From HXMU1420-13 sp965601825 (GTDB lineage Bacteria; Bacteroidota; Rhodothermia; Balneolales; Balneolaceae), in assembly GCA_965601825.1 (NCBI GenBank), contig OZ271839.1, forward strand, positions 1,922,001-1,986,000: a stretch of DNA of 64,000 nt. Reading direction: 5' to 3'. Shown one piece after another: positions 7,922 through 18,327 of this stretch (position 1 is its first letter; the number at the start of each line of letters is the position of its first letter). The translations under genes were made by a program, and so were the position numbers. Below the pieces are notes generated by a model. It had not been told where the DNA came from. It did not search any database and saw only the letters and a program-made list of their open reading frames with translations.

Positions 7922-10900
7922 ATTTCGGGCAGAAATCCTCTTAGGTTAGTCTATTTATTTTCGCTAGTTCTCGTAATTAGCGTCCTTCTAGGACTACGTG
8001 ATTCAAATGCCCAAATTGTCTCAGATTCATTAACAACTACAGTTGAAGTTGATTCTCTATTAGATAGTATTAAAATTTTTAAGTCATCAAGAAGAGCAGT
8101 TTATAGTACTCTTCCGGGATCTCAAAAAGGACGATTATATCAAGTTGGAAGGAACAACTTTCAAACCATTGTTTCTTGGGATTCAGTAGATACTTATAGA
8201 ATTCAAAGTTCAATTTTCGAACAAGAAATTCAGGTTCCAACTGTTGTTAATTTTGATTCCTTCAGACTGTTGAAAATGGAGCAACAGAAGGTAGATATAA
8301 GGGCAAAATTAATTCAGGAAGCTAAAAATCAACAGCAAGAAAGTAGGGGCTTACTAGATTTTAGCATCAATGTACCCGGAGGTGAGAATTCAGCTTTTTC
8401 AACAATTTTCGGAAGTAATGAAGTAAACCTTAGAGTAAATGGCTCTGCAAATATGAATGTTGGAGCCTCAATTCAAAAATTGGATGATGGTTCACTTCCT
8501 CCAGATTTACGAACCAGAGTAGATCCAACTTTCAATCAAAATCTACAGCTTAATATTCAGGGTACTATCGGGGATAAATTAACGATAGCTACTGACTGGG
8601 ATACAGAGCGGCAATTTGATTTCGAAAATCGACTGAGCATTGTTTACGAAGGCTACGAAGATGAGATTATCAAGAGCATTGAAATGGGTAACGTTTCGAT
8701 GGCTACAGGTAATTCATTAGTAAAAGGAGGTAGTTCGTTATTTGGTATAAAAGCTGTATCCGAACTTGGTCCACTTAAAGTTACAACGGTGGTATCACAA
8801 CAGAGAGGGAAAAGTAGTACGCAGACAATATCAGGAGGGTCGGAAGAGAGAGCGATTAGTTTAAGACCCGCTGACTACGAAGACGGTCGCCATTTCTTTG
8901 TTGATTTCTATAATAGACAAAGATTTGAACGTGCTTTAGATAATCCTCAACAGATTATTCAGCCCTATCAAATCACAGAAATTCAGGTGTATGTTAGAAA
9001 AGCGGAACAGGTTCCTGGAATAAATACAGTAAGTGCCATTGCTTTACTTGATCTGGGTGTTGTTGAAAGTACAGATCAATTTGGTAATCCAGTAATTGAT
9101 GAAAATGGCAACGTAGTGTATGACTTTCCTAGCAATGATAATGACATATTTACTCCAATTGAATTGGAATCACTCCGTCCTACCGATAGTAATGCCACGA
9201 ACGAAGACTTTGGAGTAACCTCTCAAGAATATGTGGACGCCATATTTGAGCAACTTGTTGAGGGCGAAGATTATGTTGTGAATTACTCTTTGGGTTTCAT
9301 AACAATGAGAACATTCATCAACTCAGGAGATGCAATTGCTATAGCCTACACTTACAATAATCCGGATAATCCAGGTGAAGTAATCCAGGTAGGAGAGCTT
9401 GATACACAAAATTCCAGTAGAACATACTTAAAATTGATCAGAACAGGCGGTATGACAACTCAAGATAGAGCTTGGCCGCTTACAATGAGAAATATCTATT
9501 CCCTTGGTGTGTCTGGGATCACTCAAGACGGATTTGAACTCGAAATTGCAGACACTAGAAATAATATTCCAGAAATTAATTTTCCAACCCGAGGAGAGAC
9601 GATTCTAGCTGATTTAGGATTAGATCGACAAAACACAGACGGATCAATTGGGGCCGATAATCAAATTGATTTTTCGGGTTTAACTCTTGATGCAGGTGCA
9701 GGAAGAATCATGTTTCCATATTTGGAACCATTTGGACAACGTATCGATACCTTATTAAAAGTTGGATCAAACCTGCCCGATTCTGTGATCCAGTCTTTAG
9801 CTTTTACTGAACTTTATGATTTAAAACCGGTTGATGCACGTAGATCCTCTAAAAATTCATTTTATGAAATTACCGGGAGTTCAAGTGGAGGAGTTTCTGG
9901 AAATTTCACGCTCGGATTTGGTTTAATTGAAGGGTCGGTTTCTGTATCAGCAAATGGTGTTACCCTAATTGAGGATGTAGACTATGAAGTAGATTATTCG
10001 TTTGGTAGTCTTACCATTTTAAATGATAGATATCTTGCCGCTGGACAGGAAATTGAAGTTGAATTTGAGAATAACCAATTCGCAATAATTGGTCAGAAGA
10101 ACTTCACTGGTGTTCGAGCTGAATACTCCGTTAGTGATGACATAAAAATTGGTAGTACCTTTTTCAGGCTAAAGGAGCAGCCTTTAACAGATAAAATCCG
10201 AATCGGTAATGAGCCTATTAACAACACCATTCTTGGACTCGATGCTACTGCAAATTTTGATACACCCTGGTTAACTAGATTCATTGACAGAATTCCTCTT
10301 CTTCAAACAAGAACTCCAAGCAGTATCAATTTCAGTGGTGAGTTTGCACAACTACGTCCAGGTGTAGCTCAAACAAATGCAGTTCAAGAGGCCATTGATC
10401 GAGGTGATCTTTTTGAGGATGAAGAAAACGGACTAGTTTTTATTGATGATTTTGAAGGCGCCGAATACACGATCAGTTTTTCAAATCCTACAAGATGGAA
10501 TTTAGCATCTGCTCCGGCGGCAGTTCCGGGAATCATCGAGGATGAAGATTATTTTCAGAATTTATCTCAAAACACGATTCAATCATCTAATTTCAGAAAG
10601 GCCAGAGCTGATTTAAGGTCTCAGTTTTCCTGGTATACCATTCCTCGTAATATCAATGTTCAGCGTTCGGCGTTTACTGCCGAATCAGAAACTGTACTCA
10701 TCAATGATATCTTTCAGGGAAGAGTTGTAAATCGCCAGGAATCCGATCGCTTAACTCCGCTGGATATTTACTACAATCCTTCAGTTCGTGGGCAATATAA
10801 CTACAACATGAACCTCAAGGATCTGTTAGAATTATCACCTGAACGTACTTGGGGAGGAATGACAGCCGTAATTCCAACCGGACAGGAGGATTTGGTCCAG

Positions 10901-13900
10901 AATAATATCGAGTTTTTGGAATTTTGGGTTCAGGCTATTTTACCTGACGGACAAGAACCAGCGGGACAGGAATTAGATTATGAAGGTAAAATCTATATTG
11001 ATCTCGGAGTCATATCTGAAGATATAGTACCTAATGCAAGGCTAAATACTGAAGATGGTTTATCAACAACCATTGATAACTTAACTGAGGATGATCCTTC
11101 CGGTCAACCTCGTTCTTATATTCCTCCAACTCCACCAGTTCCATTGGGTCAGTTTTCCACAGATCAAAGAGCATTAGAAGATATCGGTTTAGATGGTGCT
11201 CCTAATCCCGGAACAAATGGAGCAGAAGACAGAGATGAAGGAGTTTTGTTTAGTGATTTCATAGATGAAATGAGATCTCAATATGGGGAAGGATCAGAAG
11301 AATTTGAAGCAATTTTTGCTGATCCATCAAACGATGACTATGTGTACTACAATCAAAACTCTGTACAGGATTTACCTCTTAACGAACGGTTTTTTAGGTT
11401 GCTGGGCTATCATGACGGGAATACGCCAGAAAGTGGGAGCGCAGACAATAAAACAGCCATTACATTAAGGCCGGATTCTGAAGGATTAGTTAGCTCTTCA
11501 ACAATCCTTCAAACCAATTCCTACTATCAGTATGAACTCGATTTCAATCCTGCCGATTTAGATGAATTAGAAGTAGGTGGATTAAATGGGTTTATTGTTG
11601 ATAAGATTACCAAAGACAGATACTACCGTAATTGGTACTTAGTTCGTGTACCATTGAAAGAATTTACCAGGAAATATGGAGAGATAGAGAATTTTCAAAA
11701 TATCTCTCATATGCGTGTCTGGATGTCTGGCTATAAAAAGCCGTTTACGTTACGATTTGCAACTTTTGAGTTTGTTGGAAGCCAATGGAACAAAGTTGAT
11801 AATCTCACTGAAACACCTGCAATACCAGACGGATTTGAGGTTTCAACTATTAATATTGAAGAGAATGCAAACAGAGTTCCGTTTCCATATAGGCAGCCTG
11901 AAGGATCTATTAGAGCTGTAAATCGAGGAGCACAGGTTCAAACAGTATTAAATGAGCAATCTTTGGTTTTAAGTGTCAATAACCTTGGGCCTGGTGAAAT
12001 CCATATGGTGAAAAGGGTATACACCGGAAACCTAAATCTTCTGAACTATTCGAATATGAGGATGTTTGTTCACGGCGAAGGTTTTGATGATCGAGGTGAC
12101 GCTGAGTTGGTAGTTCGTTTTGGGAATGATCTCGAAAATAATTTCTATGAATACCGTCAACCAGTTTCTCCTTCTATAGAAAGAGTATTTGAGTACGATA
12201 TTGATGACCGTTCCGGATTAATTGCCGATGCTGAGGATATCTGGTTATATGATCAGAATAGTATGAATATCATTATTTCTGCTTTGAATGTGCTTAAACA
12301 ACGAAGAAATGCGATCAACTTTGATCCTTCTGAGATATATGAAGAAGCTGGTTTATTAGGTGAGGATGGTGTAGAAGGAGCTATTATAGCGATTAAAGGA
12401 AATCCGTCTCTAGATAAAGTTTCAGAATTAGGGTTAGGGATTAAAAACCCATTCGATCCTTCTGATGTTAATTCTCCTGGGCAAGCAAGTGTAGATGCAG
12501 AATTCTGGTTAAATGAACTTCGTGTTTCGGGTTTTGATAATGAAAAAGGATGGGCAGCAAATGCGAAATCCAGCATTCAATTCGCTGATTTTGCAACACT
12601 AAATGCAAATATGACTCGGAGAACGAATGGATTTGGAGGACTCGAATCCCGTTTTGAAAGCAGGAGTGTTTCTGATCAATTCGGTTATAATTTAAGTTCA
12701 ACAATTAATCTTCATAAGCTGATACCGGATCGTTATGGATGGAATTTCCCGGTTACAATTAGTACAGCCAGAGACTCGCAAACACCGAAGTTTTTGCCAG
12801 ATCAGGGAGATATTAGATTGACGGACTTTATTGATGGGGTTAATTCAGATGATAATTTAAGCTCCGAGGCAAAACAGGATAGCATTGATTCTAGAATTCA
12901 GGATATTCAAACTATTAGTGAGCGTTTCTCCATTAATATTTCTGATATATCCAAAAGGAACTCGAGGGGTAATCTTGCCAAGTACACCATTGACAATATG
13001 CGCTTCAATTTTGTTTACAACACCGCAAGTGCTCAAAATCCTCAGCTGGTATTTCAAGACAAATGGGATTATCAAACTGCTCTTTCTTATAACTTATCCT
13101 TAAGAAGGGTGAAATTATTTACTCCTTTTGGCTTTACAAGGAATATACCGATTGTCAAAGCACTAGCCGGTTTCAGAATGGGGTATTTGCCAACATCACT
13201 TTCGATGTCTACCGGATTAACTAGAAACTATAGTGAATCTAGAAGAAGAAGTTTAGCTGATCCAACATCCATTCAACCACTACAACAAGCGCATAATTTT
13301 ACTCAAAGAAACAGTTTTTCTCTGAACTATAATTTAACGCAAAATATACCTATCACTTTTAGAACGAATACGAACTTTGATTTGGCAAATGCCGGTATTG
13401 AACAACGAAATGAAACTGGAGTGGATAGTTTAAGTTTTGATGTTGTTCCAACTTTTGATGTACTGAAAGGAATAGTGAATGATTCTCTCAGCGCCAGAAG
13501 ATCTACTTATCAAGAGACATATTCCGCCAGCTGGAGGCCAAATTTTAGTCAGTTAAAAGCTCTTAACTGGCTTACCTATTCGGCAAGTTATGGAGGTGGT
13601 TTTCAATGGAATAATAGTCCCAGAGGTTCAAATCTAGGCGCATCTGTATCCAATAATTTCCAAATCGACAATTCTGTTAGAATTGATATGCAGAACATTT
13701 TCAATAAAATTGGCTTTATTGATAAAATAAAGGTGGCTGATGGGGAGGAAAGTAAAGCTCGAAAAGATAGCCGCGACTTAAGAAAAAGAGAAAGAGATGA
13801 AGGAGTGGCAGATAGTTTAAGAACACCGAGATCACAACCTAATATTCTACACGATGTGAGATATGTAGCTCGGAAATTATTCCTGGCAACTTTCAGTATG

Positions 13901-15235
13901 CGTGAAATTACCGGAAGCTACAAGAGAAGTAAGCAATCAAGTCAACCCGGTTATCAAGGTGCATCACAAATATTTTATTCATTTAATACACCCGGTAGTG
14001 AAAACTATTCGCCACCATTTAGTTATAGAACAGGTTTAGCAGATCAAATTCCACGATCTCAATTAATCGATAATTTGGATGGTAATGCAAATGTACAGCT
14101 GCCAGCAAATAATAGTATAAACGATACCTTTACTGCCAAAACAAGAATAAATCTCTTTCCAAACCTAACCATCGACCTGGATTGGAATGCTACTATCAAT
14201 AATAGAAGCACAGAAACCATTACAGTAACACCACAGGGTGATTTTTCATCTGTATTTTCTGAGTCAGGTGGGTACACATCTTCCGTTTGGACCTTTGGGA
14301 AAGGTTATGAGGAAATGTTTAAGAGACAACTACAAACTGCGTTTGATGATCTTGTTGATGGTTCTACAATAATATCCGATTCGCTTGGAAATGATGATGG
14401 TAGATTTGTATTAAACAGAAATTCCTTAGAAGAAGACTTTAGAAAAGCATATTTGGGATCAAATGTTAGTGGAAGAGGGGATAAAGGGTTGTTTGTTTTC
14501 CCACGTCCAGGTTGGAGAGTTAATTGGAATAAAGTACAAGACTACATCCCTATAATTGGTCAGTTTATGACTAATGCAACGATCACTCATGCTTATAGAG
14601 GGTCATACAAAGTTGATTGGGCACTCAATACATTGATAGGTGAGCAGGCTGCGCAAAGTCTTGGTAATGTTTATGATATTATTGATGATCGAGAACGATT
14701 TGAACCAACGACTTTAAGAGCAGAACGAAGGTTCAGCCCTCTAGTGAAGCTTAATGTTACATGGGATTCAAACCTGAGAACCGAACTTGGATATGATCGA
14801 AGTACGATTTCTACTTTTGCAATTGCCAGTAAAAGGGCAACGGAGACACTATCACAGGGCATCGATTTTTCTATGAATTACACATTCAGAAATGTGAAAA
14901 TAAGTTTCTTACCAAAGGTTCGAAATAATATCGATTTAAGCATTAGAGGAAGCTATAAAAATGACGCCGAACTAAGCTATAAACTAGATAGTGATTTAGG
15001 TAATGCGCTTGTATCTGGTATTGACTCACAAAGTAATGTGAATGATGCTAAAATAATTAGTCGGGAAACCGGTCAGCAACGAATTAACGGCACTTTCTCT
15101 CTTGGATATAGAATCTCATCTTCAATTTCATCTAACTTCGAATACACTTATAGCAGAATTGAGTCGAATAATATTCCAACACGAACAAATCATGATATTC
15201 GATTTAATGTGAGAATCGCTATTTCATCAAGGTAG
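7922..15235 (+). CDS. sprA: SprA, type IX secretion outer-membrane translocon
   Basis: A giant outer-membrane protein with many aromatic-ended beta-strands, matching SprA (SOV), the ~36-strand barrel through which T9SS cargo crosses the outer membrane. From the in-frame TTG at 8270 it has 2321 residues. Reading upstream in the same frame gives ~116 more codons, starting with a classical signal peptide: basic residues, the hydrophobic LVYLFSLVLVISVLLGL, then DSNA/Q as cleavage site (~8009). This extension brings the length to ~2437, close to the ~2400 of Flavobacterium SprA. There is no ATG, GTG or TTG in frame between the stop at 7907 and 8270; ATT at 7922 is the best-placed candidate start. 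A T9SS-sorted cargo is at 50292. The 3' end overlaps lnt by 17 bases. Confidence 0.9.
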   Translation: MSGRNPLRLVYLFSLVLVISVLLGLRDSNAQIVSDSLTTTVEVDSLLDSIKIFKSSRRAVYSTLPGSQKGRLYQVGRNNFQTIVSWDSVDTYRIQSSIFEQEIQVPTVVNFDSFRLLKMEQQKVDIRAKLIQEAKNQQQESRGLLDFSINVPGGENSAFSTIFGSNEVNLRVNGSANMNVGASIQKLDDGSLPPDLRTRVDPTFNQNLQLNIQGTIGDKLTIATDWDTERQFDFENRLSIVYEGYEDEIIKSIEMGNVSMATGNSLVKGGSSLFGIKAVSELGPLKVTTVVSQQRGKSSTQTISGGSEERAISLRPADYEDGRHFFVDFYNRQRFERALDNPQQIIQPYQITEIQVYVRKAEQVPGINTVSAIALLDLGVVESTDQFGNPVIDENGNVVYDFPSNDNDIFTPIELESLRPTDSNATNEDFGVTSQEYVDAIFEQLVEGEDYVVNYSLGFITMRTFINSGDAIAIAYTYNNPDNPGEVIQVGELDTQNSSRTYLKLIRTGGMTTQDRAWPLTMRNIYSLGVSGITQDGFELEIADTRNNIPEINFPTRGETILADLGLDRQNTDGSIGADNQIDFSGLTLDAGAGRIMFPYLEPFGQRIDTLLKVGSNLPDSVIQSLAFTELYDLKPVDARRSSKNSFYEITGSSSGGVSGNFTLGFGLIEGSVSVSANGVTLIEDVDYEVDYSFGSLTILNDRYLAAGQEIEVEFENNQFAIIGQKNFTGVRAEYSVSDDIKIGSTFFRLKEQPLTDKIRIGNEPINNTILGLDATANFDTPWLTRFIDRIPLLQTRTPSSINFSGEFAQLRPGVAQTNAVQEAIDRGDLFEDEENGLVFIDDFEGAEYTISFSNPTRWNLASAPAAVPGIIEDEDYFQNLSQNTIQSSNFRKARADLRSQFSWYTIPRNINVQRSAFTAESETVLINDIFQGRVVNRQESDRLTPLDIYYNPSVRGQYNYNMNLKDLLELSPERTWGGMTAVIPTGQEDLVQNNIEFLEFWVQAILPDGQEPAGQELDYEGKIYIDLGVISEDIVPNARLNTEDGLSTTIDNLTEDDPSGQPRSYIPPTPPVPLGQFSTDQRALEDIGLDGAPNPGTNGAEDRDEGVLFSDFIDEMRSQYGEGSEEFEAIFADPSNDDYVYYNQNSVQDLPLNERFFRLLGYHDGNTPESGSADNKTAITLRPDSEGLVSSSTILQTNSYYQYELDFNPADLDELEVGGLNGFIVDKITKDRYYRNWYLVRVPLKEFTRKYGEIENFQNISHMRVWMSGYKKPFTLRFATFEFVGSQWNKVDNLTETPAIPDGFEVSTINIEENANRVPFPYRQPEGSIRAVNRGAQVQTVLNEQSLVLSVNNLGPGEIHMVKRVYTGNLNLLNYSNMRMFVHGEGFDDRGDAELVVRFGNDLENNFYEYRQPVSPSIERVFEYDIDDRSGLIADAEDIWLYDQNSMNIIISALNVLKQRRNAINFDPSEIYEEAGLLGEDGVEGAIIAIKGNPSLDKVSELGLGIKNPFDPSDVNSPGQASVDAEFWLNELRVSGFDNEKGWAANAKSSIQFADFATLNANMTRRTNGFGGLESRFESRSVSDQFGYNLSSTINLHKLIPDRYGWNFPVTISTARDSQTPKFLPDQGDIRLTDFIDGVNSDDNLSSEAKQDSIDSRIQDIQTISERFSINISDISKRNSRGNLAKYTIDNMRFNFVYNTASAQNPQLVFQDKWDYQTALSYNLSLRRVKLFTPFGFTRNIPIVKALAGFRMGYLPTSLSMSTGLTRNYSESRRRSLADPTSIQPLQQAHNFTQRNSFSLNYNLTQNIPITFRTNTNFDLANAGIEQRNETGVDSLSFDVVPTFDVLKGIVNDSLSARRSTYQETYSASWRPNFSQLKALNWLTYSASYGGGFQWNNSPRGSNLGASVSNNFQIDNSVRIDMQNIFNKIGFIDKIKVADGEESKARKDSRDLRKRERDEGVADSLRTPRSQPNILHDVRYVARKLFLATFSMREITGSYKRSKQSSQPGYQGASQIFYSFNTPGSENYSPPFSYRTGLADQIPRSQLIDNLDGNANVQLPANNSINDTFTAKTRINLFPNLTIDLDWNATINNRSTETITVTPQGDFSSVFSESGGYTSSVWTFGKGYEEMFKRQLQTAFDDLVDGSTIISDSLGNDDGRFVLNRNSLEEDFRKAYLGSNVSGRGDKGLFVFPRPGWRVNWNKVQDYIPIIGQFMTNATITHAYRGSYKVDWALNTLIGEQAAQSLGNVYDIIDDRERFEPTTLRAERRFSPLVKLNVTWDSNLRTELGYDRSTISTFAIASKRATETLSQGIDFSMNYTFRNVKISFLPKVRNNIDLSIRGSYKNDAELSYKLDSDLGNALVSGIDSQSNVNDAKIISRETGQQRINGTFSLGYRISSSISSNFEYTYSRIESNNIPTRTNHDIRFNVRIAISSR

Positions 15236-16778
15236 AAAACCCTTGAGGATAAAGAACAGCTAAAACCCAAAATACTAAGGTGATTCCCAGAGTTTGGTAG
15301 GACAACCAGTCGCCAAATTTGGCATAAAAAGTCTGCTCTTTTATGATTGGAATATTAGAATTAAAACCCGTTCTGGTCCAATATTCTGTTTTTTGTTCAA
15401 CGGTTCCATCCGGTCTAATGATACCGGAGGTGCCATTATTTGCACTTCGAACCACCCATCGATTGAATTCAATAGCTCTCAACCGCGCATATTCAAAATG
15501 CTGTCGATGTCCGCTTGAATCGCCCCACCAGCCATCATTAGTAATAATGGTAATAAATCCGGCGCCTTGATTAATGAATTCACGAACCCAGCCCGGATAA
15601 ACAGAATCATAGCAGATTAGTCCTGGAGTCATAAACTCAGCAGTTTCAAGCATATCAGGAGTTGTACCTTTTCCGAAACCGGCAATTCTACCCCAATCAA
15701 CCCAATCAAATACATCAATTACGGTTAAGAGTTCTAAGAATGGAACTCTTTCTACAATTGGTACCAGATTGTTTTTATCATATCGAGTCTTATTCCCGGT
15801 TTGATCAGCAAAAAAAGCACCATTGTATACGTTATAGGGTATTTCCCGGTATAACCCACGAGTTAACTCAGGTGGATTTTCAGGGTATAGCGTGATAAGT
15901 CCGCTTCCTACAATGAAATTTTTCTCCCATGTTCTTGCCGAGTCAGCAATTCGATTTAAATGACGTGAATCCATAACTATGGCGCTTTCTATTGCATTTT
16001 CAGGCCAAACGATCAAAGATGTCTCATCTGAGTAGTATTTCTCAGTAATCGAGAATAAACTATCAACAACTTCTCTATTTCCACTCATACCACCATAATC
16101 AAGATAAGAGTCATGGTTTGGTTGAATAACTGTTACAGAAATAGAATCCTGATCAGGAGATAGAGGTTCATCAATGGCAAAGTAAATAAGAGAAAGAGTG
16201 GGTAAAGTTAATAGTGAAGCAATCGCATAATAAGCATGCTTTTTCTTAGCTGATTTGATGGCCTGGTAACTGATAGCAGCCGTGAAAACAACCCAGAATG
16301 TTATCCCAAGATGACCTGTAATTGATATATACTGAATTAAACTTATCTGTTTAGCCCATGCATTGCCAATTGCTAACCATGGCCACGCTAAGTCCCAGTT
16401 ATGATGCAAAAATTCGTAGGTTGTCCATGCACAAGCTTGTAACAATACAATAAATAAAGTCGATTGATACTTTTTCTGGAAGAAACGCATCAACACAAGG
16501 GGAATGGTCATTAACACGGCATTGGCTAAATTGGCTGCTATTCCTGCAACCACGCTTGCCATCATTAACCAATAAGTAGTAGAAAGATTCCATAATAAAA
16601 ACCCGGCATAACTATAGAATGCCAACTGTTTATTTGAATCCGTAATATTTGCTAGATGAATGAATAAGATGAAGGCAGGGATACTAAGAAAAGATAAATT
16701 TACAGGAGGGAAGCTTAAGCCAAGTAATAAACCTGCTGTTATTGAAACCGCCCATTTATTCTCTAAAAACTGTTTCAT
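15219..16778 (-). CDS. lnt: Apolipoprotein N-acyltransferase Lnt
   Basis: An inner-membrane enzyme of 519 residues that adds the third acyl chain to lipoproteins. The N-terminal ~200 residues hold the usual cluster of transmembrane helices, followed by a periplasmic nitrilase domain. The catalytic triad is visible: the glutamate in WPENAIES, the lysine in the YDKNNLVPIVERVPF segment and the cysteine in CYDSVYPGW. A last helix (~490-510) returns to the membrane. The gene follows rsmI with a 4-base overlap and converges on sprA with overlapping 3' ends. The window contains several predicted lipoproteins that would be substrates. Confidence 0.93.
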   Translation of the reverse strand: MKQFLENKWAVSITAGLLLGLSFPPVNLSFLSIPAFILFIHLANITDSNKQLAFYSYAGFLLWNLSTTYWLMMASVVAGIAANLANAVLMTIPLVLMRFFQKKYQSTLFIVLLQACAWTTYEFLHHNWDLAWPWLAIGNAWAKQISLIQYISITGHLGITFWVVFTAAISYQAIKSAKKKHAYYAIASLLTLPTLSLIYFAIDEPLSPDQDSISVTVIQPNHDSYLDYGGMSGNREVVDSLFSITEKYYSDETSLIVWPENAIESAIVMDSRHLNRIADSARTWEKNFIVGSGLITLYPENPPELTRGLYREIPYNVYNGAFFADQTGNKTRYDKNNLVPIVERVPFLELLTVIDVFDWVDWGRIAGFGKGTTPDMLETAEFMTPGLICYDSVYPGWVREFINQGAGFITIITNDGWWGDSSGHRQHFEYARLRAIEFNRWVVRSANNGTSGIIRPDGTVEQKTEYWTRTGFNSNIPIIKEQTFYAKFGDWLSYQTLGITLVFWVLAVLYPQGFSTLMK

Positions 16779-17458
16779 TCTGAATAACCCTTACCTGAAA
16801 TAACAACCACAATTTCTCCCTTAATCGAGTCACGTGATTCGAATTCTGTTTTAATCTCAGATACTGATGATCTTACAACTTCTTCAAAAGTTTTTGTTAG
16901 TTCACGAGCTACTGCCATCAATCTGTTAGGTCCAAAATATTCTTCAACTTCATTTAATAACTTCACTAAACGATTTGGGCTTTCATATAGTACAATTGTT
17001 CTTTCTTCTTCTGCTAATTGTTTTAATCGTTTTTGCCGACCTTTTTTATGAGGTAAAAACCCTTCGAATACGTATCGGTCGCTTGGAAGTCCACTGGCAA
17101 CTAAAGCAGTTGTCGCAGCATCGGGACCTGGGATTACAATAACCTGATGATTAGCCAATTTAGCAGCTCGGATTGCAAGAAATCCAGGATCAGAGATGCC
17201 CGGCATTCCCGCATCACTTATTAAAGCAATATCCTGATTTGCTTCAAGAATATTGAGTATATGATCTACTTTTTTATGTTCGTTGTGCTGATGAAAAGAG
17301 AAGGTTTTTTTATCAATTCCAAAATGTTGTAGCAATTTGCCAGATGTTCTAGTGTCCTCACAGGCGATATAATCCACTTGTTTCAGGGTTTCAATAGCCC
17401 GTGAACTAAAATCACCTAAATTTCCAATGGGTGTTGCTACGATGTATAAGGTAGACAA
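16775..17458 (-). CDS. rsmI: RsmI, 16S rRNA 2'-O-methyltransferase
   Basis: A 227-residue tetrapyrrole-methylase-fold enzyme that 2'-O-methylates C1402 of 16S rRNA using S-adenosylmethionine. Diagnostic motifs are VATPIGNLGD at the N-terminus, the ACEDTRTSGKLL segment, ALISDAGMPGISDPG and the PGPDAATTALVASGLP loop. It lacks the C-terminal extension of E. coli RsmI (286 residues), a length common in Bacteroidota. The stop overlaps the lnt start by 4 bases, so the two are translationally coupled although functionally unrelated. Confidence 0.93.
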   Translation of the reverse strand: MSTLYIVATPIGNLGDFSSRAIETLKQVDYIACEDTRTSGKLLQHFGIDKKTFSFHQHNEHKKVDHILNILEANQDIALISDAGMPGISDPGFLAIRAAKLANHQVIVIPGPDAATTALVASGLPSDRYVFEGFLPHKKGRQKRLKQLAEEERTIVLYESPNRLVKLLNEVEEYFGPNRLMAVARELTKTFEEVVRSSVSEIKTEFESRDSIKGEIVVVISGKGYSE

Positions 17459-17499
17459 GTATTTACCGAATTAATTTCGGTAGGAAAGTCCACAAAAAA

Positions 17500-18327
17500 T
17501 CAGGAAAAACCTATATGATGTTCAATTATTTCATTCCAGCCATAGGGACCGGGTTTCTCAATTTTCCTTAGTCCTTGGACTTCAATTTTGGCAAAGGTTT
17601 TATCCGGTTTTTGAACAAGATAAGGACGATCCACTTCTGCCAGCATTGATAAATCATTGAAACTATCCCCAATTCCTATAGTTGTGAAATTCGATTTATT
17701 GATCTTCTTTAAATGTCGATTCAACCAGTTAATGGCTTTTCCTTTATTGCTTGATATACCTGATATAGTATAAAACTTACTTCCAGGTGTGCATTGTAAA
17801 TCAACTTCAAATAATGACTGACGAAGTTTCTGAAAATTTGGAGCCTGAAAATCGCCCACAAGCAATGTTTCGCTGAACAATCGATTGGTTGTTCTCTCTA
17901 ATTCATTTTCCGAAATACCAGTGAGTTTTGAAATTTCATTTGTATTTAGGTCGTGATACCCTAAAAGTTGAAGATTTAGTTCTTTTCGTATGCGATCTAA
18001 ATTTTCCAGTATGAAATGGTAACCTTCTGTAAATGAAAAAAGCAGAAAGTGATCAATAATCCGATGAGGTATATCTTCAAAATATGGATGAAATGACCTG
18101 GGAATTACAACACCGGCACCATTTTCAATGATCATTGGAGTATCAAGATTCAAAAGATTCTGAAAATGGCGTTGCTCAGCTAGTGTTTTTGAGGAACAAA
18201 ATATGATTGGAGTACCACCATCATTTAGCCTTTTGACAGTATCAGCTGTTACTTGATGATCATAGGTTTCCAGCTCTAATAGACTGCCATCTAAATCAGT
18301 ATAGATAACTCGATTGAAATCCATCAT
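17500..18327 (-). CDS. mpgP: Mannosyl-3-phosphoglycerate phosphatase
   Basis: A HAD-superfamily (Cof/MPGP type) phosphatase of 275 residues. The nucleophile and acid are D11 and D13 in YTDLDGSLL, motif II is FCSSKT, and the metal-binding motif is GIGDSFNDLSML near residue 225-236. It removes phosphate from mannosyl-3-phosphoglycerate, giving the compatible solute mannosylglycerate. The start overlaps the end of mpgS by 4 bases, making the substrate assignment much stronger than the HAD fold alone would allow. Confidence 0.88.
   Translation of the reverse strand: MMDFNRVIYTDLDGSLLELETYDHQVTADTVKRLNDGGTPIIFCSSKTLAEQRHFQNLLNLDTPMIIENGAGVVIPRSFHPYFEDIPHRIIDHFLLFSFTEGYHFILENLDRIRKELNLQLLGYHDLNTNEISKLTGISENELERTTNRLFSETLLVGDFQAPNFQKLRQSLFEVDLQCTPGSKFYTISGISSNKGKAINWLNRHLKKINKSNFTTIGIGDSFNDLSMLAEVDRPYLVQKPDKTFAKIEVQGLRKIEKPGPYGWNEIIEHHIGFS

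Noticed and set aside
12253..12704. Two minus-strand frames inside sprA
   Set aside because: Antisense to a strongly coding region without motifs or ribosome sites.
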